Assembly (NCBI GenBank): GCA_046330135.1
Contig: JAXLTI010000004.1
Span: 1,184,536-1,248,535 of the forward strand
DNA from: CAYYFX01 sp046330135
GTDB lineage: Bacteria > ARS69
Reading direction: 5' to 3'
DNA length: 64,000 bases
Within the stretch, counting starts at the first letter, position 1. Each line of letters opens with the position of its first letter. The notes under the pieces are model-generated. The model was not told the origin of the DNA. It searched no databases and saw only the letters and a program-made list of their open reading frames with translations. A program made the position numbers and the translations under genes. Shown here one piece after another: positions 41,127-50,464 of this stretch.

Positions 41127-42080
41127 CTACTTCAGGGCCTCGACTCCGCCCATCAGCTCGGCGATCTCGTTCGTGATCTGGGATTGGCGCGCTCGGTTGT
41201 AGGCGCGCGTCAATCGGCGAATCAGCTTGTCCGCCGCGTCCGTGGCGTTCTTCATCGCGAGCATGCGCGCGAGGTGCTCGCCCACCGACGACTGCAGGAA
41301 GTCGTTCCAGAGCGTGGTCTTCACGTAGGCGGGCAGGAGCTCGCGCAGGAGCGAGGCCGGGTCGGGGGAGAAGATGTAGTTCTTCTCGCGAGATCCGGTC
41401 CCCGCCGCCGCGGCCGGGACCGCTCCCCCGGCCGTCCCAACGGCCGCCGCCGTCGCGGGCGCCGTGGCCGGGTCGCCGGCAGGCGGGCCGCCGGCGATGG
41501 TGGCGTCGAGCGGCAGCAGCATATCGGCGACCGGCTTCTGACGGCCCGCCGAGAAGAACTTCTGGTACACGACCACCACCTTGTCGACCTCGTGCGCGGA
41601 GTAGCGGCGGATGTAGTCGTCCGCCAGCGCGTTCACGTCGGCGAAGCGGTAGCGATCCCCGAAGCGGTCGTTGGCGGCGGCCAGCTTCTCGCCGCGGTGC
41701 CGGAAGTACTGGATTCCCTTCTTGCCCACGACGTGCAGCTCCACGTCGGCGCCGGCGGCCCGCTCGGAGACCAGCAGGTCGCGCGTGGTCATGCAGAGGT
41801 TCGAGTTGTAGCCTCCGCAGAGCCCGCGGTTCGAGGTGATCAAGAGGATCAGCGTGCGCTTGACCGTGCGCGACTCCAGCAGCGGATGCTCCACCTCGAT
41901 CGACGCGCCCGCGAGATCCGACATCACCTCGCGCAGCTTCTCCTGGTAGGGAGCCGAGGCCTGGATCCGCGTGAAGGACTTCTTGTACTTCGCCGTGGAG
42001 ACCATCTCCATGGTCCCGGTGATCTTCCGGGTGTTCCGGACCGACTTGCGTCGCTTGACGAGGATCTTGGCCTTCGCCAC
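41127..42080 (-). CDS. atpG: ATP synthase F1 subunit gamma, with Ala/Pro-rich insert
   Basis: A 317-residue central-shaft subunit. It has the N-terminal coiled coil RRKSVRNTRKITGTMEMVSTAK and the C-terminal KNATDAADKLIRRLTRAYNRARQSQITNEI block. Compared with typical gamma (about 285-290 residues), it has an extra low-complexity Ala/Gly/Pro segment at about 195-235, in the globular part before the C-terminal helix. Insertions here in other bacteria can affect regulation, but nothing can be claimed for this one. Position in the operon is canonical. Confidence 0.95.
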   Translation of the reverse strand: MAKAKILVKRRKSVRNTRKITGTMEMVSTAKYKKSFTRIQASAPYQEKLREVMSDLAGASIEVEHPLLESRTVKRTLILLITSNRGLCGGYNSNLCMTTRDLLVSERAAGADVELHVVGKKGIQYFRHRGEKLAAANDRFGDRYRFADVNALADDYIRRYSAHEVDKVVVVYQKFFSAGRQKPVADMLLPLDATIAGGPPAGDPATAPATAAAVGTAGGAVPAAAAGTGSREKNYIFSPDPASLLRELLPAYVKTTLWNDFLQSSVGEHLARMLAMKNATDAADKLIRRLTRAYNRARQSQITNEIAELMGGVEALK

Positions 42081-42098
42081 GTCGAGGTCTCCTGGGTC

Positions 42099-43624
<1,526 letters not shown>

Positions 43625-43628
<4 letters not shown>

Positions 43629-44176
43629 GGCCTCTCACTCCTGATGAGCTGCTTCCGGAACCGCAGGAGGCGGCTCCGCAGGCTTCCGTCGTAGATCCGA
43701 TCGTCCACGAGGACGACTGCGCCGCCGAGCAGCGCGGGATCGACTTCCGCGTTCATCGCGACTTTGCTTCCGGTCCGACGCGTCAGCACCGCGGCGATCT
43801 CGTCCTTGAGCGCGGCCGCGACCGGCACGGCGGTGCGCAGGGTAGCCCGCAGGCGGCCGGCGTGCCCATCCGCGAGACCCCGGTACGCGTCCACGATCCG
43901 CGGGAACGCCGCGAAGCGTCGCTTCTGCACGACGAGGCAGAGGAAGTCCGCGACGAGCGGCGAGACGCGTCCCTCGACCGCCTGGCGCAGCGCCGCGACC
44001 TTCAAGTCCGGGTCCACGACGGGCGTGGCGAGGAACTCGCCGATCTCGGGCCGCCCGCGCGAGAGCTCCTGGAAATCCTCGAGCTCCGCGCCCACGTCGT
44101 CCACGACGCCGCGCTCCGTGGCGATTCCGAACAGCGCTTCCGCGTAGACGCGGCCGAGCGGATCCGCGAGCCTCAC
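43625..44176 (-). CDS. atpH: ATP synthase F1 subunit delta
   Basis: A 183-residue stator subunit. The N-terminal helical bundle has ADPLGRVYAEALFGIATERG, and the C-terminal part VDPALLGGAVVLVDDRIYDGSLRSRLLRFRKQL is typical of AtpH. I start it at GTG 44176, which overlaps the atpF stop as GTGA, and it ends overlapping atpA. A longer form inside atpF is unlikely. Confidence 0.93.
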
Positions 44177-44832
44177 GATCCCGTCCGCGCCCCCGTGCCC
44201 TTCGACTCCGTCTGCATCTGCTCGACGAGCTCCTTCACCAGCCGCTCCTGGTCGGCGCCGTCGAGACGTCGGCCGAGGATGCGCCCCGCGAGGTCCGTCG
44301 AAAGGTCCGCCGCCAGGTTCCAGATCTCCTGAATCGCGGCGTCCTTCTGGAGCTCGATCTCCCGCCGCGCGCGGTCCTTGAACTCCGTCGCCTCCTTCTG
44401 AGCGGTGGCGCGGATCTCCTCCTGCACGCGGCGACCGTCCGAGCGAGCCTCGTCCAGGATGGCGCGCGCCTCGTCCTTCGCGGACTTCAGCATCTCCTGG
44501 TACTTCCCGAGCAGCGCCTCCGCCTCGTTCTTGATGCGGCGCGCGTCCTCGATGGCGCCCTCGATGCTCCGCTGGCGGTCGGCGAGCGACTTGGCGAGCG
44601 GCTTCCACGCGGTCATCCGCAGGACCAGGAGGACCACGAGGAACGTGACGATGGTCCAGATGAGCAGCCCCGGCTCCACGCTGAAGAGGCTGGGCGCCGC
44701 GTGCGCAGCCTCCGCGCCGGCAGCCGTCTCGGCCGCGTGCGACTCGACGCCGCCCGGAGGCGCCTGCGCGAGCGCTGCGGCCGGAAGCGCCGCGAGGCAG
44801 AGCGCCCCGAGCGGGAAGTCGATTCGTTTCAC
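44173..44832 (-). CDS. atpF: ATP synthase Fo subunit b with N-terminal signal-like extension
   Basis: A 219-residue protein. The b-subunit core has one membrane helix (about 55-75, PGLLIWTIVTFLVVLLVLRM) and a long charged coiled coil (about 80-190) forming the peripheral stalk. Unusually, a first hydrophobic segment resembling a cleavable signal peptide (KRIDFPLGALCLAALPAAALAQ) and an Ala/Glu/His linker add about 48 residues in front of the normal start. It lies 34 nt after atpE. The extension may direct N-terminus-out insertion. Confidence 0.93.
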   Translation of the reverse strand: MKRIDFPLGALCLAALPAAALAQAPPGGVESHAAETAAGAEAAHAAPSLFSVEPGLLIWTIVTFLVVLLVLRMTAWKPLAKSLADRQRSIEGAIEDARRIKNEAEALLGKYQEMLKSAKDEARAILDEARSDGRRVQEEIRATAQKEATEFKDRARREIELQKDAAIQEIWNLAADLSTDLAGRILGRRLDGADQERLVKELVEQMQTESKGTGARTGS

Positions 44833-44866
44833 GACGTGCCCTCCCTCGCCGATCGCTCGACCGCGA

Positions 44867-45097
44867 CTAGAACTTGCTCTGGATCATGAAGCAGATCGCG
44901 CACGCGAAGAGCGCGACGCCTTCGATGAGCGCCGCGGTCAGAATCATGCTGCCGCGGATGTCGCCGGCCGCTTCCGGCTGGCGGGCGATGCTCTCCACGG
45001 CCCCGGCGGCGATCCGGCCGATCCCGAGACCGGCTCCGAGGGTGGCGATTCCGGCGCCGATGCCGGCGCCCATCATGGCGAGCCCTTGTCCATCCAT
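44867..45097 (-). CDS. atpE: ATP synthase Fo subunit c
   Basis: A 76-residue hairpin of two helices, with GAGIGAGIATLGAGLGIG in the first, the polar loop ARQPEA, and the carboxylate in ILTAALIEGVALFA in the second. The ion-binding Glu is followed by Gly-Val, not Ser/Thr, and the Na+-type Gln in helix 1 is absent, so the ring is probably proton-coupled. Copies of this subunit form the membrane rotor. Confidence 0.95.
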   Translation of the reverse strand: MDGQGLAMMGAGIGAGIATLGAGLGIGRIAAGAVESIARQPEAAGDIRGSMILTAALIEGVALFACAICFMIQSKF

Positions 45098-45128
45098 GGG
45101 TCGACTGCCTCCGACAGGAATTGAGGAA

Positions 45129-45911
45129 TCAGTGCTGGGGATGAGCCGCCATCCCCATGAACACTGCGGTGAGGAACGTGAAAACGTACGCCTGGAGCAG
45201 AGCGACGAAGATCTCGAGCATGTAGATCGCGGTGGCCGCGGCCACGGAGATTCCGGCCGCCGCGACGTTCTTGAACAGGAAGATGAAGCCCATGATGACC
45301 ATGATCACGATGTGCCCGCCGTTCATGTTCGCCCAGAGACGGACGGCGAGCGCGAACGGCTTCGCGAAGATCCCGACGATCTCCACGACCAGGAGCAGCG
45401 GCCACAGCCACCACGGCACCGGCGGAACGATCGCGGCGAGGTAGTGCCCGAGGCCGTTCTCCCGGATGCCGGTCACGTGGATCGCGAAGAAGCTGACGAT
45501 GGCGAGCCCGGCCGTGACCGAGAGATTCCCCGTGGGGGTGGCGCTTCCCGGAATCAGCCCCAGGAGATTGCAGAACAGGATGAAGAAGAAGACGGTCCAC
45601 AGGAAGGGCACGTAGCGATCGGCCTTCTCGTGGAAGTTCGGCACCGCGAGCTCGTCCCGGATGAAGAGCAGGACGGGCTCGAACAGGCCGCGGATTCCCC
45701 GTGGCACCAGCCCGCGCTGGCGCCCGACGATCGTCATGAGGATGACGACGAGCGCGGCGGCCGCCCACATCAGGACGACGTGCTTCGTGATGTCGAGGCT
45801 GATCCCCCCGGGAAGATCGGCCACGTGGAGGTACGGTCGGCTGTCCCGCAAGTGGTGGAGGATGTCGATGCGGTCCGCGTCGTGAGCCGCGGCGGCGGCA
45901 GCGAGGATCAT
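45129..45911 (-). CDS. atpB: ATP synthase Fo subunit a
   Basis: A 260-residue membrane protein with five to six helices. The essential Arg lies in FALAVRLWANMNGGH, and the C-terminal helix is ALLQAYVFTFLTAVFMGMA. It forms the half-channels that load the c-ring. The ATG at 45911 overlaps the atpI stop by ATGA, which decides the start. The N-terminus HDADRIDILHHLRDS is His/Asp-rich. Confidence 0.95.
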   Translation of the reverse strand: MILAAAAAAHDADRIDILHHLRDSRPYLHVADLPGGISLDITKHVVLMWAAAALVVILMTIVGRQRGLVPRGIRGLFEPVLLFIRDELAVPNFHEKADRYVPFLWTVFFFILFCNLLGLIPGSATPTGNLSVTAGLAIVSFFAIHVTGIRENGLGHYLAAIVPPVPWWLWPLLLVVEIVGIFAKPFALAVRLWANMNGGHIVIMVIMGFIFLFKNVAAAGISVAAATAIYMLEIFVALLQAYVFTFLTAVFMGMAAHPQH

Positions 45912-46339
45912 CGCGGCGCCTCGAGGGGCTGCCGGGCGAGGATCCACGCCTCGAGAACGATGAGTGCGAAGTAGAACCCGACGAGCCACAACACGAACGC
46001 GGCGGGCCGCAGCCCCGCGCCGGCCACGAGCGTGGCGACGACGCCGAAGAGCAGGAGCATCCGCGTCACGAAGCCGCCGACCACGAGCTTCGTCGCGAAT
46101 CGGTCGGGTCCCCGGAAGGCGAGCTGCGCCAGCCAGAAGCCGCCCACGACGGTGAAGAGGCTCGCCGCGGCGCCCACCGCCATCATCACGAGGGCTTCAG
46201 TCCCTCCGAGCAGAATCGTGGGGAGAGCTGCGGCCGCCGCGAGGATCAGCGTGGCCAGGGCCAGCAGCGCGGGGATCCGACGCCGAGGAATGGCCGTCGT
46301 CCGGAGGACGGGTCTCTCGGTACAGGAGATAGAAGCCAA
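45908..46339 (-). CDS. atpI: AtpI-like subunit of the ATP synthase operon
   Basis: A 143-residue protein with four hydrophobic helices (about 24-45, 48-70, 83-105, 112-132), in the position of atpI. AtpI is thought to help c-ring assembly or Mg2+ handling. Its reading frame overlaps the 3' end of the preceding small gene by 143 nt if the ATG at 46339 is used. No later start keeps the first helix intact. The call rests mainly on topology and operon position. Confidence 0.75.
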   Translation of the reverse strand: MASISCTERPVLRTTAIPRRRIPALLALATLILAAAAALPTILLGGTEALVMMAVGAAASLFTVVGGFWLAQLAFRGPDRFATKLVVGGFVTRMLLLFGVVATLVAGAGLRPAAFVLWLVGFYFALIVLEAWILARQPLEAPR

Positions 46340-46505
46340 CGCCAGCTCCCAAGAACGTCCCGACCAGGGTCAGGATCCCGGTCGACAAATGCAGGCGGCG
46401 ATCCAGCCAGTGTCCAGCCCAGATCGCCCCCAGCACGATGACGGCAAACTGGATTCCGAGGTGCGAGTACCGGAGGATCTCGGAAGGTCCCGAACGACCC
46501 GCCAC
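46197..46505 (-). CDS. atpZ: AtpZ/AtpI-type small membrane protein
   Basis: A 102-residue protein with two helices. It has the family pattern LRYSHLGIQFAVIVLGAIWAGHWLDRRLHLSTGILTLVGTFLGAGVGFYLLYRET: a Gly-x-x-x-Asp core (GHWLD) and a GxxxGxGxG second helix. Members precede atp operons and may form a Mg2+/Ca2+ channel with AtpI. The last about 35 residues (Pro/Asp/Ser-rich) overlap atpI. It is the first gene of the operon. Confidence 0.82.
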   Translation of the reverse strand: MAGRSGPSEILRYSHLGIQFAVIVLGAIWAGHWLDRRLHLSTGILTLVGTFLGAGVGFYLLYRETRPPDDGHSSASDPRAAGPGHADPRGGRSSPHDSARRD

Positions 46506-46628
46506 AGGACCTCCGCCAGCCGTCCACGTGGACCCGGAAGGGTCCGAGCGGCAGCTTCCGACGCGCTCAGGGCCCCCGGAGGCCGAAGGTGTTCAGCCGG
46601 TTTCCCCACGCCCGCCCGCGAAGGAGGC

Positions 46629-46657
46629 ACGGTACGGGCCTTTGCGGAAGCTCGCAA
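46629..46657 (-). promoter_or_regulatory. atp operon promoter candidate
   Basis: On the minus strand TTGCGA (46657-46652), a 17-nt spacer and TACCGT (46634-46629), about 120 nt before atpZ. A second candidate overlaps upstream: TTGACT (46687-46682), 17 nt, AAAACA (46664-46659). Confidence 0.45.
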
Positions 46658-46856
46658 GTGTTTTCGTTCACAAGCAGGGTCAGTCAACCCTCTCGTGGGC
46701 AGCGTCCCTCCCGTCGGTGCCGGGCCTCGTAGCCGGAATTGGCTCTCCGCTAGATTCGTGAGCGAAAGTCCGGCACCCTGGATGCCGATCTAGGGGGGAC
46801 CGCCGTCGATCCGGTCCGGGTGGTGCCCCGGGGCGCTTTTCCCCGGCTTCACCCCT

Positions 46857-46887
46857 TGCGTTCGGACCCCGGGGTTGTGCTAGAATG
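46857..46887 (+). promoter_or_regulatory. distal promoter upstream of the 47097 gene
   Basis: TTGCGT (46857-46862), a 19-nt spacer and TAGAAT (46882-46887). It would give a leader of about 200 nt that includes the hairpin-rich segment. Confidence 0.4.
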
Positions 46888-47002
46888 GCCACCGGCCCGG
46901 GAGGCCAGGGTGCCTTCGTAGGAAATGACCTCTGGGGCCGCGCGGAATCTCGGTGCGCGGCGGTGCTGGGGCGGAAAGGGCGAGCTCCTTCGAATGAAGG
47001 GC

Positions 47003-47031
47003 TTGAACTCATGCCCTGGGATTGCTAGAGT
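47003..47031 (+). promoter_or_regulatory. proximal promoter of the 47097 gene
   Basis: TTGAAC (47003-47008), a 17-nt spacer and TAGAGT (47026-47031), giving a leader of about 60 nt before the CGGAGG ribosome site. Confidence 0.65.
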
Positions 47032-47096
47032 AGCGAGTGCGAACAGGGTCCACTCAACCCGGTGTCGCGCTCACTGAATCGATTCGGAGGAACACC

Positions 47097-47648
47097 ATGA
47101 AGCGTATCCTGACGATTGCTCTCGCTCTGTTGGTGATCGCGATGCCGGCGTTTGCCCAGCAGCAGTACGGCTGGACGGTCAGCGCCAGCCAGACCGACCC
47201 GCACATGAACACCGGCGGCCTCGCTGCTGGCGGGCTCGGGCACCTGTACCTCTGGTACTTCTGCAACGCCCCGATGGGAATGTCGGCTGCGGACATGGGC
47301 CTGGCGGCCACGGGCGTCGTCTTCGCGGGCTTCTCGCCGTTGAACGGCTTCCTGAACGCGGGCTCCGGCCAGAACCTGCTGCTCGCGGTCGGTGGCTGCC
47401 CGAACGGCCCGGTCGCGGCGGGTGACATCACCGTCTTCTACTTCGGTGGCGCTGGCAGCATGTGCATCGTCAACTCGAACAACAACATTCGTGTGACGGT
47501 GGACTGCACCTCCCCCACGCCGAGCGCGTGGGACATCCACGCTGTCGGTTGGGATGCCCTCGCGGCGCCCGCCTGCAGCGAAGTGCTCTGCCCGCCCACG
47601 GCCGTCGAGCCTCAGAACTGGGGCGCGATCAAGAGCCTGTACCGCTAA
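47097..47648 (+). CDS. secreted six-cysteine protein with WGxIKxLYR tail
   Basis: A 183-residue protein with a clear signal peptide (1-20, ending PAFAQ). The body has six cysteines (56, 101, 123, 137, 160, 165) in a beta-rich module beginning YGWTVSASQTDPHMN and HLYLWYFC. The spacing matches residues 455-600 of the secreted protein at 24248. The protein ends TAVEPQNWGAIKSLYR, a tail also found on the lipoproteins at 50465-53473. It has its own promoter and a strong terminator, so it is probably a well-expressed single gene. No known family is recognised; a secreted or surface role is likely. Confidence 0.75.
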   Translation: MKRILTIALALLVIAMPAFAQQQYGWTVSASQTDPHMNTGGLAAGGLGHLYLWYFCNAPMGMSAADMGLAATGVVFAGFSPLNGFLNAGSGQNLLLAVGGCPNGPVAAGDITVFYFGGAGSMCIVNSNNNIRVTVDCTSPTPSAWDIHAVGWDALAAPACSEVLCPPTAVEPQNWGAIKSLYR

Positions 47649-47678
47649 CGCTGGTACTGGGTTCGGCCCAGAAAAAGT

Positions 47679-47712
47679 GCGGGGCCTCCTCTCGGAGGCC
47701 CCGCTTCTTTTT
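47679..47712 (+). terminator. strong Rho-independent terminator
   Basis: A perfect 11-bp GC-rich stem (arms 47679-47689 and 47694-47704, loop TCTC) is followed by TTCTTTTT and preceded by an A-run. It ends the secreted six-cysteine protein transcript. This is the clearest intrinsic terminator in the window. Confidence 0.95.
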
Positions 47713-47778
47713 GCCCAGCGCGAGCGCGATCTCTCGCGAGACGCCGCAACGACCGAACGGCTGAGGGCGTGCCGCGGA

Positions 47779-48411
47779 TCAGCCGAAGCTTCCGGGCATC
47801 ACGACCTGCAGTGCGTGCACGAGAAGACGCTCGGCCCTCCGCAGCTGACGCACGTGGTAGGGCTCGTCGGAGGAATTCCACAGGAACGCGAACGCGGCGG
47901 GCACCGTGTCCATGCTACGCGCCCGCTGATTCCGGAGGGACAGCACTTCCACCAGCTCCTCGGCGGACCACACGTCAGGTCGCAGCCGATCCACGTCCAT
48001 CCAGATCTCACGGAATCCGAAGAGCAGCTCTTGGATGTCGTGCATCGCGGCGCCGTGCTTCAGGAGGTACCGAACGACTCGGTCCATCTCCGGCAGGTCG
48101 GCGAACTCCTCGACTTGCGGCAGCTTCGGTGAGCGCCCGTGCGAGCGCATCGCCTTCGGCAGGAACTCCACGCTCGCCTCGACGCCCTGCTGGCCGAGCC
48201 AGCGGAAAGCGCCGCGAATCGGGCCCCCGTCATATCCGATCATCCACGAGGCGGCGTATTCGGGCGGACCCGAGCCGTGGGGTGGGGGACCCCAGGGAGG
48301 AGTGACCTTCTCGAAGCGCGAGAGACGGTAAAGGTCCTTCGGAAGCGGCTGCTCGAGGAACGCCGCCACGAGCTCCGGAGCGGTCCGGTAGATCGAACGA
48401 GTGCCGGGCAC
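47779..48411 (-). CDS. hypothetical protein, 210 residues
   Basis: I do not recognise a family. The product is cytoplasmic (no signal or membrane helix) and mostly helical. Blocks of note are IYRTAPELVAAFLEQPLPKDLYRLSRFEKVTPPWGPPPHG near the N-terminus, SWMIGYDGGPIRGAFRWLG, and a C-terminal WNSSDEPYHVRQLRRAERLLVHALQ. The GTG at 48411 is chosen because AAGGAGG lies 8 nt upstream; the frame upstream of it is low-quality. The gene stands alone between the terminator at 47679 and the divergent thiC. Confidence 0.65.
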   Translation of the reverse strand: MPGTRSIYRTAPELVAAFLEQPLPKDLYRLSRFEKVTPPWGPPPHGSGPPEYAASWMIGYDGGPIRGAFRWLGQQGVEASVEFLPKAMRSHGRSPKLPQVEEFADLPEMDRVVRYLLKHGAAMHDIQELLFGFREIWMDVDRLRPDVWSAEELVEVLSLRNQRARSMDTVPAAFAFLWNSSDEPYHVRQLRRAERLLVHALQVVMPGSFG

Positions 48412-48850
48412 GTCCGCACCCTCCTTCCGACGCGGGTGGGCGCCCGGGCGTGACCGCCGCTCCGGGAACCCACCGGCAACGGGTGGAGGGGTGACCCGAC
48501 CCGCGCCGGGTCCACGGCCAACGCCCCACTCGACGCCTGCCGCCCCGACCAAGCAACTGACACACTGGCAAGGAGTTGCGGGACGGTCCACGACGGTGGG
48601 GGCCGACCGCGAGAGTCGCCCTTCCCATCGCTCCGAACATCCCACGGAATTGCGCGCGAAGCAAGGGTCGTGCGAAGAGGCATAGGGGCGCAGCAGCGGT
48701 CCGCTGGACTGAGACGAGCCTCCGGCCAGGGTCAGTCGGGGTCGGGACGAGTCCTCCGGCGGCGCCGACGGGTCGTCGGCTGGACCCGGCCGGTGCGATC
48801 CCCTAGATTCCGGACAACGGAGATCTTGGAGGTCCCTGAAGGGAGGATCC
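48412..48850. other. 439-nt divergent gap upstream of thiC
   Basis: No gene is visible. It carries the thiC promoter candidate near its right end (48781-48809). A CTGAGA with a small hairpin before it (48680-48715) recalls a TPP riboswitch but lacks the remaining conserved parts. Confidence 0.55.
48781..48809 (+). promoter_or_regulatory. thiC promoter candidate
   Basis: TGGACC (48781-48786), a 17-nt spacer and TAGATT (48804-48809). The start site would be near 48816, leaving only about 35 nt before the ATG, too short for a TPP riboswitch. The ribosome site is GGGAGG. Confidence 0.45.
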
Positions 48851-50320
48851 ATGGCCACGATCGAGCAGGGGATTCCCGCGGAAGCTTCCGCCATCGGGCG
48901 CGACGTGGGCGCGGGCTACGGCGATCTTGCGGGAATGACCCCCGTCGCGCCGCTCCGCTCCGAGTGGGTCGCGCGACGCCGCAATGACTCGGTGCGGACG
49001 CAGATTCGCTACGCGCGAGAGGGCCTCGTGACCGAGGAGATGTGGGTCGTGGCGCAGCGCGAGGCGCTCTCCCCGACCTTCGTTCGTGACGAGGTGGCGC
49101 GCGGGCGCATGATCATCCCCGCGAACGTCCACCACGAGAACCTCGTGCCGATGGCGATCGGCATCCACGCGCGCTGCAAGATCAACGCGAACATCGGAAA
49201 CAGCGCCGTCACCTCGGACGTCGAGGGCGAGCTCGAGAAGCTCCGGCGCTGCATCAAGTACAAGGCCGACACCGTGATGGACCTCTCCACGGGCGGCGGG
49301 ATCGACGAGATCCGCGAGGCGGTCATCCGCCACAGCCCGATCCCCGTCGGGACCGTGCCGGTCTATGAAGCCGTGCAGGCCGTGCGCAAGGCGCAGGATC
49401 TGACCGCGGACGGGCTCGTGGCCACGATTCGCCACCAGGCGGAGCAGGGCGTGGACTACATGACGGTCCACGCGGGCATCCTCCGCAAGCACCTCCCGCT
49501 CGTCGATCGGCGCATCACCGGCATCGTGAGCCGCGGCGGCTCGATCATGGCGATGTGGATGCTCGCCCACCGGCGGGAGAACCCGCTCTACGAGCGCTAC
49601 GACGAGATCCTCGAGATCTGCCGCGCGCACGACGTGTCGCTCTCGCTCGGCGACAGCTTGCGACCCGGCTGCATCCACGACGCGTCGGACGATGCGCAAT
49701 TCGCGGAGCTGGACGTCCTGGGCGAGCTGACGGCTCGCGCGTGGGAGAAGGACGTGCAGGTGATGGTGGAGGGTCCGGGACACGTGCCCCTGGACCAGAT
49801 TCCGATGAACATCCAGCGCCAGATCGAGGTGTGTCACGAGGCGCCGTTCTACGTGCTGGGTCCGCTCGTGACCGACGTGGCGCCCGGCTACGACCACATC
49901 ACGTCGGCGATCGGCGCTGCGGTGGCGGGCCAGCACGGCGCGGCGATGCTCTGCTACGTCACGCCGAAGGAACATCTCGGGCTGCCGAAGGCGGCGGACG
50001 TGCACCAGGGCATCATCGCCTATCGGATCGCGGCGCACGCGGCGGACGTGGCGCGCGGGCGGCCGGGGGCGCGGGACTGGGACGATGCCATCTCCCGCGC
50101 GCGCTACACCTTCGACTGGCACGAGCAATTCGCGCAGTCCATGGACCCCGAGGTCGCCCAGTCCATGCACGACGAGGACCTGCCCCACGAAGCGTTCAAG
50201 ACGGCGGAGTTCTGCTCGATGTGCGGGCCGAAGTTCTGCTCCATGAAGATCTCTCAGGCCGTCGACGAGTACAACGCGAAGCTCCGCCGCGGAGAGGTCG
50301 TCGGGACGGCGGCGCTGTAG
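48851..50320 (+). CDS. thiC: phosphomethylpyrimidine synthase
   Basis: A 489-residue non-canonical radical SAM enzyme converting aminoimidazole ribotide to the thiamine pyrimidine (HMP-P). Seen: NANIGNSAVTSDVEGEL, MDLSTGGGIDEIRE, SRGGSIMAMWMLAHRREN, EGPGHVPLDQIP, and the C-terminal cluster motif CSMCGPKFCSMKI (CxxCxxxxC). It is the short form without the long N-terminal extension of plant and enterobacterial enzymes (about 630 residues). It stands alone: no other thiamine gene is in the window. Confidence 0.96.
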   Translation: MATIEQGIPAEASAIGRDVGAGYGDLAGMTPVAPLRSEWVARRRNDSVRTQIRYAREGLVTEEMWVVAQREALSPTFVRDEVARGRMIIPANVHHENLVPMAIGIHARCKINANIGNSAVTSDVEGELEKLRRCIKYKADTVMDLSTGGGIDEIREAVIRHSPIPVGTVPVYEAVQAVRKAQDLTADGLVATIRHQAEQGVDYMTVHAGILRKHLPLVDRRITGIVSRGGSIMAMWMLAHRRENPLYERYDEILEICRAHDVSLSLGDSLRPGCIHDASDDAQFAELDVLGELTARAWEKDVQVMVEGPGHVPLDQIPMNIQRQIEVCHEAPFYVLGPLVTDVAPGYDHITSAIGAAVAGQHGAAMLCYVTPKEHLGLPKAADVHQGIIAYRIAAHAADVARGRPGARDWDDAISRARYTFDWHEQFAQSMDPEVAQSMHDEDLPHEAFKTAEFCSMCGPKFCSMKISQAVDEYNAKLRRGEVVGTAAL

Positions 50321-50406
50321 TCGGGCCGGGACGCCGCCCGAGACCGCGGTCGCGCGCTGCAGGGTGTGGAGGGGGTGCTCGACGAGCGCCCCGCTCCGAA
50401 GTAAAT

Positions 50407-50436
50407 TTGCGACCGCTCAGTCCACTGTGATAGTCT
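50407..50436 (+). promoter_or_regulatory. promoter of the lipoprotein array
   Basis: TTGCGA (50407-50412), an 18-nt spacer and TAGTCT (50431-50436), 28 nt before the first lipoprotein gene. It could drive the tandem genes up to 53473, which are separated by 44 nt at most. Confidence 0.5.
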
Positions 50437-50464
50437 GGGCGTCCCCCCTGAAAGAAGGCACGTC

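Larger units (their letters stand above)
46506..47096. other. 591-nt divergent gap between the atp operon and a secreted-protein gene
   Basis: No gene is evident. It holds a leftward promoter candidate for the atp operon (46629-46657), two rightward promoters (46857-46887 and 47003-47031), and a stretch between them (about 46890-47000) with short hairpins (CCGCGC/GCGCGG near 46939; CCTTC/GAAGG near 46990). Confidence 0.6.

Noticed and set aside
44867..45097. Sodium-type ATP synthase c ring
   Set aside because: The helix-2 carboxylate is followed by Gly-Val rather than Ser/Thr, and the helix-1 Gln is missing.
46761..46790. RNase P RNA, suggested by GCGAAAGTCCGG
   Set aside because: Only this short match exists; the other conserved regions of RNase P RNA were not found within 400 nt, and promoter elements lie inside the expected length.
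48680..48760. TPP riboswitch upstream of thiC, suggested by CTGAGA after a small hairpin
   Set aside because: The second conserved arm (ACCTGATCTGGGTAATGCCAGCG-like) is absent, and the promoter candidate lies downstream of it.
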